A DNA stretch of 64,000 bases from Nematostella vectensis (GCF_932526225.1 NC_064035.1:2975501-3039500), one strand, 5' to 3'. Counted from the first letter of the stretch, positions 45,535 to 60,800 are shown. Made by a program: numbers and translations. The notes: a model not told the origin generated them from the letters alone.

Positions 45535-46335
45535 CCGTCAGATATCAAATGGTCGGTCCCTTACCTTCCCCTCAGATATCAAATGGTCGGTCCGTTACAC
45601 TCTCCGTCAGATATCAAATGGTCGGTCCCTTACCTTCCCCTCAGATATCAAATGGTCGGTCCGTTACACTCTCCGTCAGATATCAAATGGTCGGTCCCTT
45701 ACCCTTCCCGACAGATATCAAATGGTCGGCCCCTTACCCTCCCCGACAGATATCAAATGATCGGTCCCTTACCCTCCCCGACAGATATCAAATGGCTGGT
45801 CCCTTACCCTCCCCGCCAGATATCAAATGGTCGGTCCCTTACCTTCCCCTCAGATATCAAATGGTCGGTCCCTTACCCTCCCTGCCAGATATCAAATGAT
45901 CGGTCCCTTACCCTCCCCGACAGATATCAAATGGTCGGTCCCTTACCCTCCCCGTCAGATATCAAATGGTCGGTCCCTTACCTTCCCCGTCAGATATCAA
46001 ATGGTCGGTCCCTTACCCTCCCCGTCAGATATCAAATGGTCGGTCCCTTACCCTCGCTGTCAGATATCAAATGGTCGGTCCCTTACCCTCCCCGTCAGAT
46101 ATCAAATGTTAGGTCCCTTACCCTCCCCGTCAGATATCAAATAGTCGGTCCCTTACCCTCCCCGTCAGATATCAAATGGTCGGTCCCTTACCCTCCCCGT
46201 CAGATATCAAATGGTCGGTCCCTTACCCTCCCAGTCAGATATCAAATGGTCGGTCCCTTACCCTCCCCATCAGATATCAAATGGTCGGTCTCTTACCCTC
46301 CCCGTCAGATATCAAATGGTTGGTCTCTTGGGCGG
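45535..46335. repeat. 35-bp minisatellite downstream of ALS2
   Basis: About 23 copies of gtcagatatcaaatggtcgg plus tcccttaccctcccc. The unit has no stop in any plus frame, and since 35 is not a multiple of 3 the frames cycle, giving spurious open frames up to 255 codons. On the minus strand each unit carries GTAAGG, a donor-like motif, although no exon is adjacent. The 46336-46666 stretch that follows shows nothing else. Confidence 0.95.
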
Positions 46336-46666
46336 GTTCAAGAATTCTAAAAATGCCGATTGTAATTGGCAAAACATCTGCTATAATATTGAATTTTAAA
46401 ATACCCTCCAATATCCCCCCTTCTCTGTACACAATAAAAAATACAATTAAAAATCTACCAAACATAAAAATATCAAATCCGTAACCGATGATTTTGGCAA
46501 ATGATATGCCCTCATGCATATAATACTGCCTCTTTCCCCCCGGCCTAACGCGAGACGCTTCTTGGTCGATGTGAGGTCAGATAAATATTACTCTACGTAT
46601 CTACACTACTTTGTTGCGCACGACAGCAGTTTGACATTATCTGCCAGTTGAAGCATGGTTCTTCGC

Positions 46667-49600
46667 TTAGCCCTTTTCATTTTGGATTTGAAAGAAGCAT
46701 GCCTGTGGGGAAATAATTTTTGATTATGGTCACATGACCTAGGTAGCCCTGACAGCCAAAGTGGTCAATGTGTATTTTTACCCATGCTATTTGGATGATG
46801 GACTTTCTACTCAGTCAAGACATAATTTTATTGAAGATAAAAAAATCCCGGCACCCTCAAATAAAAATAACTGACGTCGGAATTGTTATGTCACAGTCAT
46901 GCCGCCCGTTTAATCCAAGATGGCTTTCGTAATGAGTATTTGTCTGGCTTTTTCTTAAAAGATACCTTTGGTCCCCTGCAAGCGAGCTATCTACTGTGTA
47001 GATAGTAGCATCTTTGAGTGTGGTGGACATGTGTGATGATCTTGTACATCTAGGCAGGGTACATCATGTACAAGTTCACCCACATGTCAGCCACACTGAA
47101 AGGTACTACAAACTACACAATCAATACCCTGCCTAGATGTACAAGATCATAACCCTAGCCTTGAGGCCGTTGTCAAGTTGGCAATTGAAGCGTTTTGTTG
47201 TGTTTCTAAAGCTATTTTAATAGGGGACTTGCGCTAAGAGATCACGTGACCTTTCTGGGTGGCAAATTCAAAACAAAAAATCAAACAAAAAAAATTAGAA
47301 ATGGTGCGCCCGTCACACCAGAATCGACGAAAAAATAAAATCTTTAAATGAAACTAAACCCGTTCATAAAACAAAACACGGCTTTTTTCGTAAGCGCTGA
47401 ATAAGTTGCTTTATGTTGCTGTTATTTTGCCGCTAAAACCCCGAGCGCGCGCTAGTTTGCCACCCAAACGGTCACGTGATCTCTAAGCGCAATTCGCCTG
47501 TTGTACCTTGAGTGTCGTGAACATGTGACCTTGTTCCCCTACATGTACATGGGCATCCACCATATCATCGATGAAGTGGATCTCTGATCCGAGGTGAGGA
47601 ATCCTAGGTGGTGCGGAAAAACAAAATTTTAAAGATCACCTTTCAGCTCTTTAACATTCGCAGAATACAACGTAAATATCTGAGTTTAAAGAACGCATAA
47701 TGTTGACCATGACAACACACCAAGTGTTACGGTAATTTACCTCAAACTTTTACAATGTGGAATGTTATCCGAAGGGTAATGTTTTGCCCTGTAGTTTACA
47801 TTTGGTTACGCGGCCAAAGGAACCCGCTCTAGTTTCTCCCGTGTAGAATAACAGGTTTTGCCCTCTTCAAAAATCCAAGCTTTGAACCTGACTCAAAACT
47901 GGGTCTGCAGAGCACTCCTCGGGTAGCGAATCTCGAATCACAAGGCATATGACATTACCTTGCACGTATAACGACGAAATGGAACACTGGAAACAAGTCA
48001 TCGAGGGAAACCAGCTTCTCTTCGCCTCTCCAGAATCGCTCAACATCCTACAACCAAGGAATAATCCTTTGTTGAAATTCCAATTTCATCATCTTTATTA
48101 TAACCACGCGAGCTGTTTGAGCCAAAAACATTTAGCGAGGTCGACACGCGTAAAGCATACTGATAAAGTGGAACTGTGTAAAATAACAAGGGTTCGATAC
48201 AAGGCGATGCACTGTCTTCATTACAACGCCCTTGTGGCAACAGGGAAAAGGGATCACACAGCATTGGATGTGTAAAATAACAAGGGTTCGATGCAAGGCG
48301 ATGCACTGTCTTCATTACAACGCCCTTGTGGCAACAGGGAAAAGGGATCACACACCATTGGATGTGTAAAATAACAAGGGTTCGATACAAGGCGATGCAC
48401 TGTCTTCATTACAACGCCCTTGTGGCAACAGGGAAAAGGGATCACACACCATGGGATGTGTAAAATAACAAGGGTTCGATGCAAGGCGATGCACTGTCTT
48501 CATTAAAACGCCCTTGTGGCAACAGGGAAAAGGGATCACACACCATGGGATGTGTAAAATAACAAGGGTTCGATGCAAGGCGATGCACTGTCTTCATTAA
48601 AACGCCCTTGTGGCAACAGGGAAAAGGGACCACACACCATAAGATGTGTAAAAAGCACGGTAGTTGCAGACTATAATTCCAACAACGTTGGCGCTTTATT
48701 CTACAGCTGCATGTAGACCAGATAAAAACACCAGACAGACCTGGTTGATCTTTTCGAAGGTTGTCTTGAGGCATGCAAGCTTTTCCATCGGACTAAGCTT
48801 TGTACTAAAGGAAAAAGAAATAGAACAAGTACTCGAATTATTGTGATGTGGAATGCAGATTAACCATGAGCATGGAGTTACTTCATACAAATCACGAGTA
48901 TTTCATTTGCGATTGAATCTTTTGGATGGAATGCATATTCTTCATTGGCTAAACGCATCTTTTATCCGCACCAGGGGGTTGAGGACCTCAAAAATCCTGG
49001 GGGGGGGGGGGGCTTCCAGAGGCCTATGTTTCCAGGAGGGGGATGGCAACGAAGAAGAAATTCTGATGGGAGGGGGAGCATTTCCAGACGGGGAGGGGGG
49101 GGGGGGGAGGGGGTTACACAAATTTTTTTTTTTGGGGGGGGGGAGGAGCTCTGTAATTTTTCCAGAGGGGCGGGGGAAAGTAGGCCAGAAATTCCAGGGG
49201 GAGTGGTATCTGGAGCCCGATGATTCCAGAGGGGAGGGGGTATAAATACTTATATCCCCAGCCCCCCGGTGCAGATAAAAGATGCAATCAGCCATTGGCA
49301 GGCAGTGTTTAGATCTAGATCATGTTGTAATCATAATATTACCTCATTTGCTGGAGTTCCTCCACGGCACTCACATAATGATGAACATCACAGCTCTCTT
49401 CGCCTTCCTGCAATCGATGTATAAATGATGATCTTATATAAAACCTTTTATATAAAACGATGTGTCCGATGGTGTCAAGTAAAAAGGGCCGACTTTCCAG
49501 CAAGAAGTACCGTGATTGGTCCAATAAAACCATTTATATAAAACGACGTGTCCGATGGTGTCAAGTAAAAAGGGCCGACCATTTATATAAGACGACGTGT

Positions 49601-51758
49601 CCGATGGTGTCAAGTAAAAAGGGCCGACCTTCCAGCAAGAAGTACCGTGATTGGCCCAATGAGCCCCGCCGCTTTTATTTTATTTAATGTCAAATGTCAG
49701 GCGTTTATTCGGGGGGAGGGGAGGGGCACTTTTAACAGCGTACAAGGGGTAAAAATCCTCCCAGGACCAAAAAAAACAAGCTTTAAATTTAAAAATATTG
49801 TGGCAGGTAGAACTGTCATCTTTACTTCCCTTCTAACCTACTCTCCCCCTCGTCATCGAAATATATCAAGCGCAACATGTTTAAGCGAGACGCTTTTTCG
49901 GGAAGGCGCTTATACATATTTTCCCTCAAAGGAAAGACGCTTATTCGGGGAGGCACAAAACATATTTTCGCTCTAAGGGGAGACCCTTATTTGGGAAGGC
50001 GCTAATTCATTTTTTCCCTCTAAGGAAAGACGCTTACTCGTGGTAGGCGCTTTGTCCCTTAGGCGAGGCGCTTACTCGAGGAAGGCGCTGTAGGTCTTAC
50101 AAGCAATAACGGTAATAATAACGGTAAGCAAGGGCTTACTTTCAAGTGCTGCCAACTAAAATGCATTTAAGTTTCGTTTCGTATACAACAAGTAAAATAT
50201 AATAGTACTCAATTTACTTTTGAAGGAGAGCGGCTACCATCAGTCAACCAGAATTGCCTGAAATCACAAAGGTAGATTTTACACTTGCAAGCATGTCCAC
50301 GTCATTGTATGTTTGATACTGAACTTCACTATCAAAACTTTCTTGTTTAAGACTGAAAGTCTGTAAGTTAAAAATTAAACGTCGCCGTTTCATAGAAGTC
50401 AACAACATTGCCTAGGCTAAGCATCCCGCCACGTACCGTCTAACGTCCACATACGTATCGTCTAACGTCCACATACGTACCGTCTAACGTCCACATACGT
50501 ACCGTCTAACGTCCACATACGTACCGTCTAACGTCCACATACATACCGTCTAACCTCCACATACGTACCGTCTAACGTCCACATACGTACCGTCTAACGT
50601 CTACATACGTACCGTCTAACGTCCACATACGTACCGTCTAACGTCCACATACGTACCGTCTAACGTGCACATACGTACCGTCTAACGTCCACATACGTCA
50701 TCAAGGCAGTGTCGGATCGCTTGTTGAGAAGCAGGATGCGTTCCCAGTACTTGCTATCGCTGGGTTCGTTGTGCAGGGCGTAGAGGGTGAAGAGTGGCGG
50801 GTACAGGCGGGGTAATAGCACGGGGTGCAGCACGGCACTGCTACTGGTCGATTCCTCGGTGTGGTGTTTGCTGATTCCGCTCACTGTGTCCGTGGCTAGG
50901 TGCACGTAATCCTCGTTAGGAAGCTCGGGAAACAACAATCTGTCGAGGTGATCAATGGTAAGAGTGATGAAGTCAGCAGGTGGCTTTGTTGCCTTGTTTA
51001 TGTGATAGCAAAGAAAGGTTTGATAGACAAGGCTACCAATCATGGTAACTCCTCCTGATTGGCTAGCCTTGTAAACCTTTGTAGAGAGGGGACAAGCTAT
51101 AGGCAGGAGCCAAGTCACAGAATATTACAAGAAGCAACACGAATAACCGAACACAAAGCATAAAAACACCAAATCGTACAACTTTAGCGATAGCTTATGT
51201 ATGGTTAGTGAGATCAAGCTAACCTAACTCAAATAACACGATAGCTTGGGGACAGTGGTTGGACTAAATTTCCAATTTTGTTGAACAGTAAGCTTTACCA
51301 AGGTGACTGCATGCTTACTCCTACCACGATATTTTCATTTCATATACGCTCTCACCGCGTTATCCTGTATATCCTGTGCGTGAAGGACTTGGCCTCTGCA
51401 ACAGCGTGAGCCAGCAGGCGCCGATGTGTGCCCATGCCCAGGTAGGTGGCCCGGTAGGCGTATACAAGAGCTGATACGAGCTCTCCTAACGGATGGCAGC
51501 TCATGTCAAACGCCTGCAAGGAAGAAAATGGCAAATGGAGATGTTGAAGCCGAGAGAATTGCGACAGACATATATACCGCTTATGGAACTTATATAACCA
51601 CATTGAATTTATTGGTGATGATGATAAGGTTTTAGTCATGGAAGTTTGTGGTGATCAATATGATCATGGTTATAATATTGGTGATGATGGTGATGATGAT
51701 GGTGATCGTGATGACGATGGTGACTGTGATGGCGATGGCGATGGTGATTGTGATGACT

Positions 51759-51809
<51 letters not shown>

Positions 51810-54800
51810 ATGTTATTGATAGTATTGATAACAGTGATGTGTGATGATAAGGGCTTGCTCGTATACCTTGGACAAGTAGTCTTGCAAAGCTTGCGCGTCC
51901 AAAGTGTATTTCCCGCTTCGCTCCATCTCGTTACCCACATTAAATAGCTGCTGGAGAACATCATGTTTGGCGTGAGCCGGCCTTCCATCGTGACTGCTCA
52001 TCAGCGCCCGCGATATACACTTCCACGCAGTCAATGGTTCCGCGTCCTGATCACCTTCACAACCTAACTTTTCACGGCATTCATGGAACAGCGCCTGCCA
52101 TTTACGGTCGGGAGAAACAAATGCCTTCATCTCAGGTTCGCTAAAAAGAATCAGTTTTTTTTAAAGGATGGAAATACGATGTTTTAGCTGGCATTGCTTA
52201 AAGGCGATGCTAAACATGGACGCTATTTGGACTCAAAATGGTGGTTAATATTACACAGTGGAATACCTGGGCGACTTTGCTCCTGTATCCTTCTCTTTTT
52301 TGGTGAACACGCCATTAATCTTGATGCCATCTCCCCACTGGCCAAGAAACGTGCCGTCTAGACAGTCCCCAGATGGCAGAGTGAGGGTGCCCTAAACACA
52401 ACAAAAACGTCTGTATACGGTACGAGAAAACACCTAGATACGATACGAGAAACACCCAGATACGATATGAAAAAACATCCAATTATGATAAGAGAAAACA
52501 CCCAGATACGATACAAGAAAACACCCAGATAACATAAGATAAACACCCAGATACGATACGAGAAAACGCCCAGATACGATAAGAGAAAACACCCAGATAC
52601 GATACGAAAAAACACCCAGATACGATACGAGAAAACACCCAGATACGATAGGATAAAACACCCAGATACGATACGAGAAAACACCCAGATACGATACGAG
52701 AAAACACCCAGATACGATACGAGAAAACACCCAGATACGATACGAGAAAACACCCAGATACGATAAGAGAAAACACCCAGATACGATACGAGAAACACCC
52801 AGATACGATACGAGAAAACACCCAGATATGATACGATAAAAAAAAACCAGATGCGATACAAGAAAACACCCAGATATGATACGAGAAAACACCCAGATAC
52901 GATAAGAGAAACACCCAGATACGATACGATAAAACACCCAGATATGATACGATAAAACACCCAGATACGATACAAAAAAACACCCAGATACGATACGATA
53001 CGAGAAAACACGCAGATACGATACGAGAAAACATCCAGATACGATACGAGAAAACACCCAGATATGATACGAGAACACACCCAGATACGATACGAGAAAA
53101 CACCCAGATACGATACGAGAAAACACCCAGATACGATACGAGAAAACACCCAGATATGATACGAGAAAACACCCAGATACGATACGAGAAAACACCCAGA
53201 TACGATACGAGAAAACACCCAGATACGATACGAGAAAACACCCAGATACGATACGAGAAAAAAACCCAGATACGATAAGATAAAACACCCAGATACGATA
53301 CGATAAAACACCCAGATATGATACGATAAAACACCCAGATACGATACGGGAAAACACCCAGATACTATACGTAGATACTATACGATACGATAAAACACCC
53401 AGATACGATACGATAAAACACCCAGATATGATACGATAAAACACCCAGATATGGTACGATAAAACACCCAGACACGATACGATAATACACCCTGATACGA
53501 TATGATAAAACACCCAGAAACGATACGATAAAACACCCAGATATGATACTATAAAAAAAAAACCAGAAACGATACGAGAAAACACCCAGATACGATACGT
53601 AGATACTATACGATACGATAAAACACCCAGATACGATACGATAAAACACCCAGGTACGATACGATAAAACACCCAGATATGATACTATAAAAAAAAAGCG
53701 TGTATGAGGGTATGATCTTGAAGGAGGAGGGTATGGCGTGAATGAGGGTATGATCTTAAAGAAGGAGGGTATGGCGTGTATGAGTGTGTGATCTTAAAGA
53801 AGGAGGGTGTGGCGTGTAGGAGGGTATGATCTTAAAGAAGGAGGGTGTGGCGTGTATGAGGGTATGATCCTAAAGAAGGAGGGTATGGCGTGTATGAGGG
53901 ATGATATTAAAAAAGGAGGGTATGGCGTGTATGAGGGTATGATCTTGAAGGAGGAGGGTATGGCGTGAATGAGGGTATGATCTTAAAGAAGGAGGGTATG
54001 GCGTGTGTAAGTGTGTGATCTTAAAGAAGAAGGGTGTGGCGTGTATGACGGTATGACGGTATGATCTTGAAGGAGGAGAGTATGGCGTGAATGAGGGTAT
54101 GATCTTAAAGAAGGAGGGTATGGCGTGTATGAGTGTGTGATCTTAAAGAAGGAGGGTATGGCGTGTATGAGGGTATGATCCTAAAGAAGGAGGGTATGGC
54201 GTGTACGAGGGTATGATCTTGAAGAAGGAGGGTATGGCGTGTATGAGGGTGTGATCTTAAAGAAGCCAAGTAAACAATGTTAAGAACCGTGTACAGGGCT
54301 CCATTTTGGACTACGAGGCTCTCGTCGCGATGTCTAGATAATTATCCTTTATTACAATTTGTACGTTGCTATGGGTTTGACAAGTGTCTCTAATAAGAGG
54401 CTGACGTGTTTACCTTGCCCGACAATTGGCAGTGCCCAGAGAATTCTCCTTCAAAAATGGTGTTGTCATCACAAAGCAGTAATCCGTGTCCCTAAAAAAC
54501 AAGACACGGTCATTGAGAACAGTGTCAAAGTTTGTATAAGAATACGACACAATTATGAGAACAGTGTCAAAGTTTGTATCAAAACAAGACACGGTCATTG
54601 AGAACAGTGTCAAAGTTTGTATAAAAAAGACACGGTTATTGAGAACAGTGTCAAAGTTTGTATAAAACTAAGACACGATTATTGAGAACAGTGTCAAAGT
54701 TTGTATAAAAAAAGACACGATAATTGAGAACAGTGTCAAAGATTGTTCAAAAAAGACACGATTATGAAAACAGTGTCAAAGTTTGTATAAAAATAAGACA

Positions 54801-57800
54801 CGATTATGAGAACGGTGTCAAAGTTTGTATAAAAATAAGACACGATTATGAGAACAGTGTCAGTTTGTATAAAAAACAAGACACGATTATGAGAACAGTG
54901 TCAAGGTTTGTATAAAAAAGACACGATTATGAGAACAGTGTCAAAGTTTGTATAAAAAAGACACGATTATGAGAACAGTGTCAAAGTTTGCATCAAAACA
55001 AGACACGGTTATTGAGAACAGTGTCAAAGTTTGTATAAAAATAAGACACGATTATGAGAACAGTGTCAAAGTTTGTATAAAAAAACACGGTTATTGAGAA
55101 CAGTGTCAAAGTTTGTATCAGAATAAGACACGATTATGAGAACAATGTCAAAGTTTGTATAAAAATAAGACACGATTATGAGAACAGTGTCAAAGTTTGT
55201 ATAAAAATAAGACACGATTATGAGAACAGTGTCAAAGTTTGTATAAAAAAGACACGATTATTGAGAACAGTGTCAAAGTTTGTATAAAAATAAGACACGA
55301 TTATGAGAACAGTGTCAAAGTTTGTATAAAAATAAGACACGATTATGAGAACAGTGTCAAAGTTTGTATAAAAATACGACACGAATTATGAGAACAGTGT
55401 CAAACTTTGTAAATCTTGGGCAAGGGTAGGAATTCGAAAAATTAATTCCAATCAATGATAACCATAAATCTTTTGACAGTAATATTAGGTGCATATTCCA
55501 AACTTACGGTGAGTTTTCCTTGAACGAGAACAGTGTCAAAATTTGTATAAAAATAAGACACGATGACTTAAAAGCGAAGCCAAACTCAATAGAGAAATCG
55601 AAGTACTTACGGTGGTGAGTTTTCCTTGAACGAGAACAGTGTCAAAGTTTGTATAAAAATAAGACACAATGACTTAAAATCGAAGCCAAACTCAATAGAG
55701 AAATCGAAGTACTTACGGTGAGTTTTCCTTGAACGAGAACAGTGTCAAAGTTTGTATAAAAATAAGACACGATGACTTAAAAGCGAAGCAAAACTCAATA
55801 GAGAAATCAAAGTACTTACGGTGGTGAGTTTTCCTTGAACGAGAACAGTGTCAAAGTTTGTATAAAAATAAGACACGATGACTTAAAAGCGAAGCCAAAC
55901 TCAATAGAGAAATCGAAGTACTAACGGTGAGTTTTCCTTGAACGAGAACAGTGTCAAAGTTTGTATAAAAATAAGACACGATGACTTAAAAGCGAAGCCA
56001 AACTCAATAGAGAAATCGAAGTACTTACGGTGAGTTTTCCTTGAACGAGAACAGTGTCAAAGTTTGTATAAAAATAAGACACGATGACTTAAAAGCGAAG
56101 CCAAACTCAATAGAGAAATCGAAGTACTTACGGTGAGTTTTCCTTGAACGAGAACAGTGTCAAAGTTTGTATAAAAATAAGACACGATGACTTAAAAGCG
56201 AAGCCAAACTCAATAGAGAAATCGAAGTACTTACGGTGGTGAGTTTTCCTTGAACGAGAACAGTGTCAAAGTTTGTATAAAAATAAGACACGATGACTTA
56301 AAAGCGAAGCCAAACTCAATAGAGAAATCGAAGTACTTACGGTGAGTTTTCCTTGAACGAGAACAGTGTCAAAGTTTGTATAAAAATAAGACACGATGAC
56401 TTAAAAGCGAAGCCAAACTCAATAGAGAAATCGAAGTACTTACGGTGAGTTTTCCTTGAACGAGAACAGTGTCAAAGTTTGTATAAAAATAAGACACGAT
56501 GACTTAAAAGCGAAGCCAAACTCAATAGAGAAATCGAAGTACTTACGGTGAGTTTTCCTTGAACGAGAACAGTGTCAAAGTTTGTATAAAAATAAGACAC
56601 GATGACTTAAAAGCGAAGCCAAACTCAATAGAGAAATCGAAGTACTTACGGTGGTGAGTTTTCCTTGAACGAGAACAGTGTCAAAGTTTGTATAAAAATA
56701 AGACACGATGACTTAAAAGCGAAGCCAAACTCAATAGAGAAATCGAAGTACTTACGGTGAGTTTTCCTTGAACGAGAGCAGTGTCAAAGTTTGTATAAAA
56801 ATAAGACACGATGACTTAAAAGCGAAGCCAAACTCAATAGAGAAATCGAAGTACTTACGGTGAGTTTTCCTTGAACGAGAACAGTGTCAAAGTTTGTATA
56901 AAAATAAGACACGATGACTTAAAAGCGAAGCCAAACTCAATAGAGAAATCGAAATACTTACGGTGGTGAGTTTTCCTTGAACGAGAACAGTGTCAAAGTT
57001 TGTACAAAAATAAGACACGATGACTTAAAAGCGAAGCCAAACTCAATAGAGAAATCGAAGTACTTACGGTGAGTTTTCCTTGAACGAGAACAGTGTCAAA
57101 GTTTGTATAAAAATAAGACACGATGACTTAAAAGCGAAGCCAAACTCAATAGAGAAATCGAAGTACTTACGGTGGTGAGTTTTCCTTGAATGAGAACAGT
57201 GTCAAAGTTTGTATAAAAATAAGACACGATGACTTAAAAGCGAAGCCAAACTCAATAGAGAAATCGAAGTACTTACGGTGAGTTTTCCTTGAACGAATGT
57301 GCCTTGAGTGTAGACGCCATCCAGTGTAACAATTACTCCAGCGCCCTGCCGAATATCATTGTCCCACATGCCCATGTACTTCTCCCCCCTGACACAAACA
57401 AACTTATTAATAACAGCAGGTCCAGTGGGGGAGAGCCCATATACTTCTTCCCCTGCCACAAACAACTGTAATATTAATCATAGCAGATCAAGTATGGGGG
57501 AGCCTTCCAGAGAGCCCAAACCTTTGGCTAAGGTCTATGAAGATTTTTAAACCCTTGTAAAAATAAAAACAAGGTAAAAAGTATAAGAATCAGCCAAGAA
57601 CAAACACACGAATACCTTAGAGCCGCACACAAGACCTGGTGGCAGCGTACCTTATGACATCATCCATAGTGCCGTATCCGTTCTTCCTGTCAGCGGACCA
57701 CTCGCCAATGTACACGCTAGCAGCAGAGGAAGACATGGCGCCATAACTCATGACCCCGTGACCGTGGCGCGTGTTGTCCCGCCAATGCCCCGTGTAGGTG

Positions 57801-60800
57801 TCCCCATGCATGTACCTATGAAAAATAAAGCGTGCTCTGTGGACCTTGCAAAGTATCATGGGTAAACATGCCACTATTCGTCCCGCGTGTCACAATCTAG
57901 CATAGTAAGATCTCTATCACGTGAATCATTGGCGTATCTAGCAAGATATTACGTGTGTGATGTCATCGATTACCAGGTTAAAAGGGTCATTTACGTGTCG
58001 TCATTTGTGCAGGTCCCGGATAATAATGTGTGTTTTTAGCAAGACATATCGCACGTTTGCGTGTCATAATTCATGTACCTAGTAAGCAAGATTCAACACG
58101 TATGTAGTATTAACTTACTTCATTTTACCAAAGCCGGATATTTTCCCATGACTCCACTCCCCCTCGTATCTATCGGCATTATCTGGACTGTTTGGCGGAA
58201 ACACCATTACACCATGTCTGGAAAAGAATACGACTTTCTAGTAATAGCCTACAGTCTACCTTCCGTGTTCTGTTATCCTCAGTAAGTATGTAGATGCCTA
58301 CCCATGATGCTCGCCTTGCTTGAATTCGCCCATGTACACCCTTTTGTCAGGCCAGCGCATCTCGCCACTAGAAGAAGACAAACAAATTAAACAGGCCAGT
58401 TTGCAGAACATCTAAAGCAACTTGCAGAAAATCCAGAATAATCAATTGGTAGATTATCTAGATAAGATTCATTTGCGAACATCAAGATCAATTAGCAGAA
58501 GATCCAGATCAAATCAAAGATTAAGATCGATTCACAGACAATCTAGATCAATTTGAAGATCATCCAGATCAGTTAAAAGAAGACTCATATCAACTTGCAG
58601 AAGAGGCAGATCAATTCCCAGTTCACGCATTATTACTTCGACTAACTAATTATTACTACATGACTGAATATTATTACTACATGACTAACTAATTATTACT
58701 ACATGACTGATAGACTTGATCACAGCTAGGATCATAACTAAAATTGGAGGTATCAGTTTACCTCATTATTATGCAAAATGGTAGCCATAGCCGCGGGGAG
58801 AGAACCACGCAGAAAACGTTTTTCTGTCGGCCGAATAATACTCCTACCTATGATTTATTGCGTTTACTGCATGCTGGAGGAACCCGGACGCCTTGTTGTA
58901 AAAACGAATCAGCGCGATCGTGGCGAGAAAATATTTATTTCGCCTGATCGATCTGAGAAAAGTGGGATTTTCGTTAGGTCCGGACGGTGTCAGCAAAAAA
59001 GGAAATACATCGACAGAATCTACATTAGTTTTTCATCATTTTGATGCTTTGAACAAGCGAATACCTCTTGGGTACCCGATGGGTACCCCGTCATTTAGTT
59101 TTTGTTTACATTTTCACAAGTTACATGCTGTATCATGGAATCTCACGTCCAGTACCTGAGAGCGTGTTTGAGGTAACTCGCATACATCAAAGTCGCAGAA
59201 GAAAGGTAGCCGACTAAAACAAGCAAGAAGCAGAGTTGTGGTAAACCTTTTTTGTCTTTTCTTTTCGTTTTGGTTGGGGTGCTACAGTAGCCGTTGCGAA
59301 TAAAAATAATCGATGAAATTGAAAGGGACTGGATAACAAGTGGAATTTTCTGCAGTATTCTACAATAAATCATTGTATACCTATCTTATACCATGCTAGA
59401 TGGCAACTTATTTTACGTAAATCCAGTGCATGATGCAAAGTTTGAGTGAATACTGCCAAATAAACAAAGCAATTTCTGCCGTATTCTCTTTGGCTTGGTA
59501 TAGATACATGCCTACATTTAAAGACTTCTGTATGGAAAGGAATCAGAAGTTTAGTGCTTATACATCAAACCCGTTATCTTTTCTTTTATAAAGATGAAAA
59601 ATGTTCATGTAAACTAAGTTGCACCCTTTAGTCAAGCGGACAGAATTTCTGTTCAAAAATAGAGAGTTCATGTGGGTGTAATTGACAATTGATCATTCAG
59701 TTATATTATTTTGTAATTTTCAAAACATTGTCAGGCTAAAATAGGATGGCTGATTTAATATAAAAAATAAATTTTTTAATGTTCGAAAATGATCCTGTCT
59801 GTTGTCCTATATTTTCTGTAGCGCTTTCATGTCTCTATAACTCACTAACTAATGAACACACCCATACAGAGACAGATCCAGGGGTGGGAATGGGAGTGAT
59901 TTTCTTCTGAAGACATCATATAAGTAAACTGTCACCAATTTTTTTCTCATATGTCTGCTTAATGCTTTGAAGTATTTGGAAAGGAGTTGTTGGGTTGGTT
60001 TTCTGGAGATGATGGTGGCTAGTTTTAATTTCTGGTGCACACATGCTAATCACAGGATCACATAATTCCCTGCTAGAATATGCAAAGTAAATTGGTGGCA
60101 CAAAATAATAGAAACATTGCAATTTCAGCATATTTCATTCAAAATCATGATCATTTCTGCTGCTTTACCACACTTTTAGGCCAAAATAATGCAGAATTGT
60201 TTCTAGTGTGCACAACACTTAAAAATCTAACAATATTTATGAATTTCAGTTAGTTGACATGACAAATGAAATTTCACCAGGAGGGTAAGTTATGGACCAG
60301 GGATGTGTAAGGTTATACACTTACACACACAGGAGTTATACAGGAGGGTTGACCAACAATTTAGTAAAGCACTAAAAATTATTATTCATTGCTTAGCAAC
60401 TTGGATTTCTTTTTAAAGTTTCTTTTTACGAATACATGGGTTGTGTCCACAAAATACCACCCTCCTAATTCTAAATACTGTCACACTTGAAAATCTATAG
60501 TCAACGCCCTGATGATAAAGAATTAAATTATGAAAACTACATTTTGGGTGGACTGGGAAAGATAAGCTTTTTAAGGAAAAAAAAGATTCTAGTGCCCAGT
60601 GGAGTATAATGACTGTGGTCGGTCACACAAGTAAACTTGCACCCAGAATAGGTTGTTCAAGTTTAAGCCCCCCCCCCCCCCCCTCTCTCTCTCTCTCTCG
60701 CTTATAATTTGTAATGTTTGAAAATGATTCTGTCTGTTGTCCTATATTTTCTGTAGGGCTTTCACGTCTATACCTTATTTCTAATGAACACACCCATACA

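Noticed and set aside
45455..46484. Plus-strand frames up to 255 codons rich in SDIKWSVPYPP-type repeats
   Set aside because: They are the 35-bp minisatellite read in three cycling frames, with no start context or splice signals.
48853..49295. Glycine-rich and proline-rich frames on both strands
   Set aside because: They arise from G-run repeats and have no conserved features.
51632..51988. Ile/Val/Thr-rich and Asp-rich frames
   Set aside because: They are translations of the gat-based microsatellite.
52358..53672. Very long minus-strand open frames (283-412 codons) of hydrophobic repeats
   Set aside because: They are translations of a stop-free 23-bp minisatellite; three overlapping frames are all open and repeat every 23 residues.
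54724..54915. Short frames with repeated [13 protein letters not shown]
   Set aside because: Product of the 42-bp minisatellite.
59143..59373. Minus frame with a hydrophobic stretch ([18 protein letters not shown]) and a possible donor
   Set aside because: Resembles a signal anchor, but it has no good start and no following exon of the same gene; it lies inside an ALS2 intron with nothing to join.
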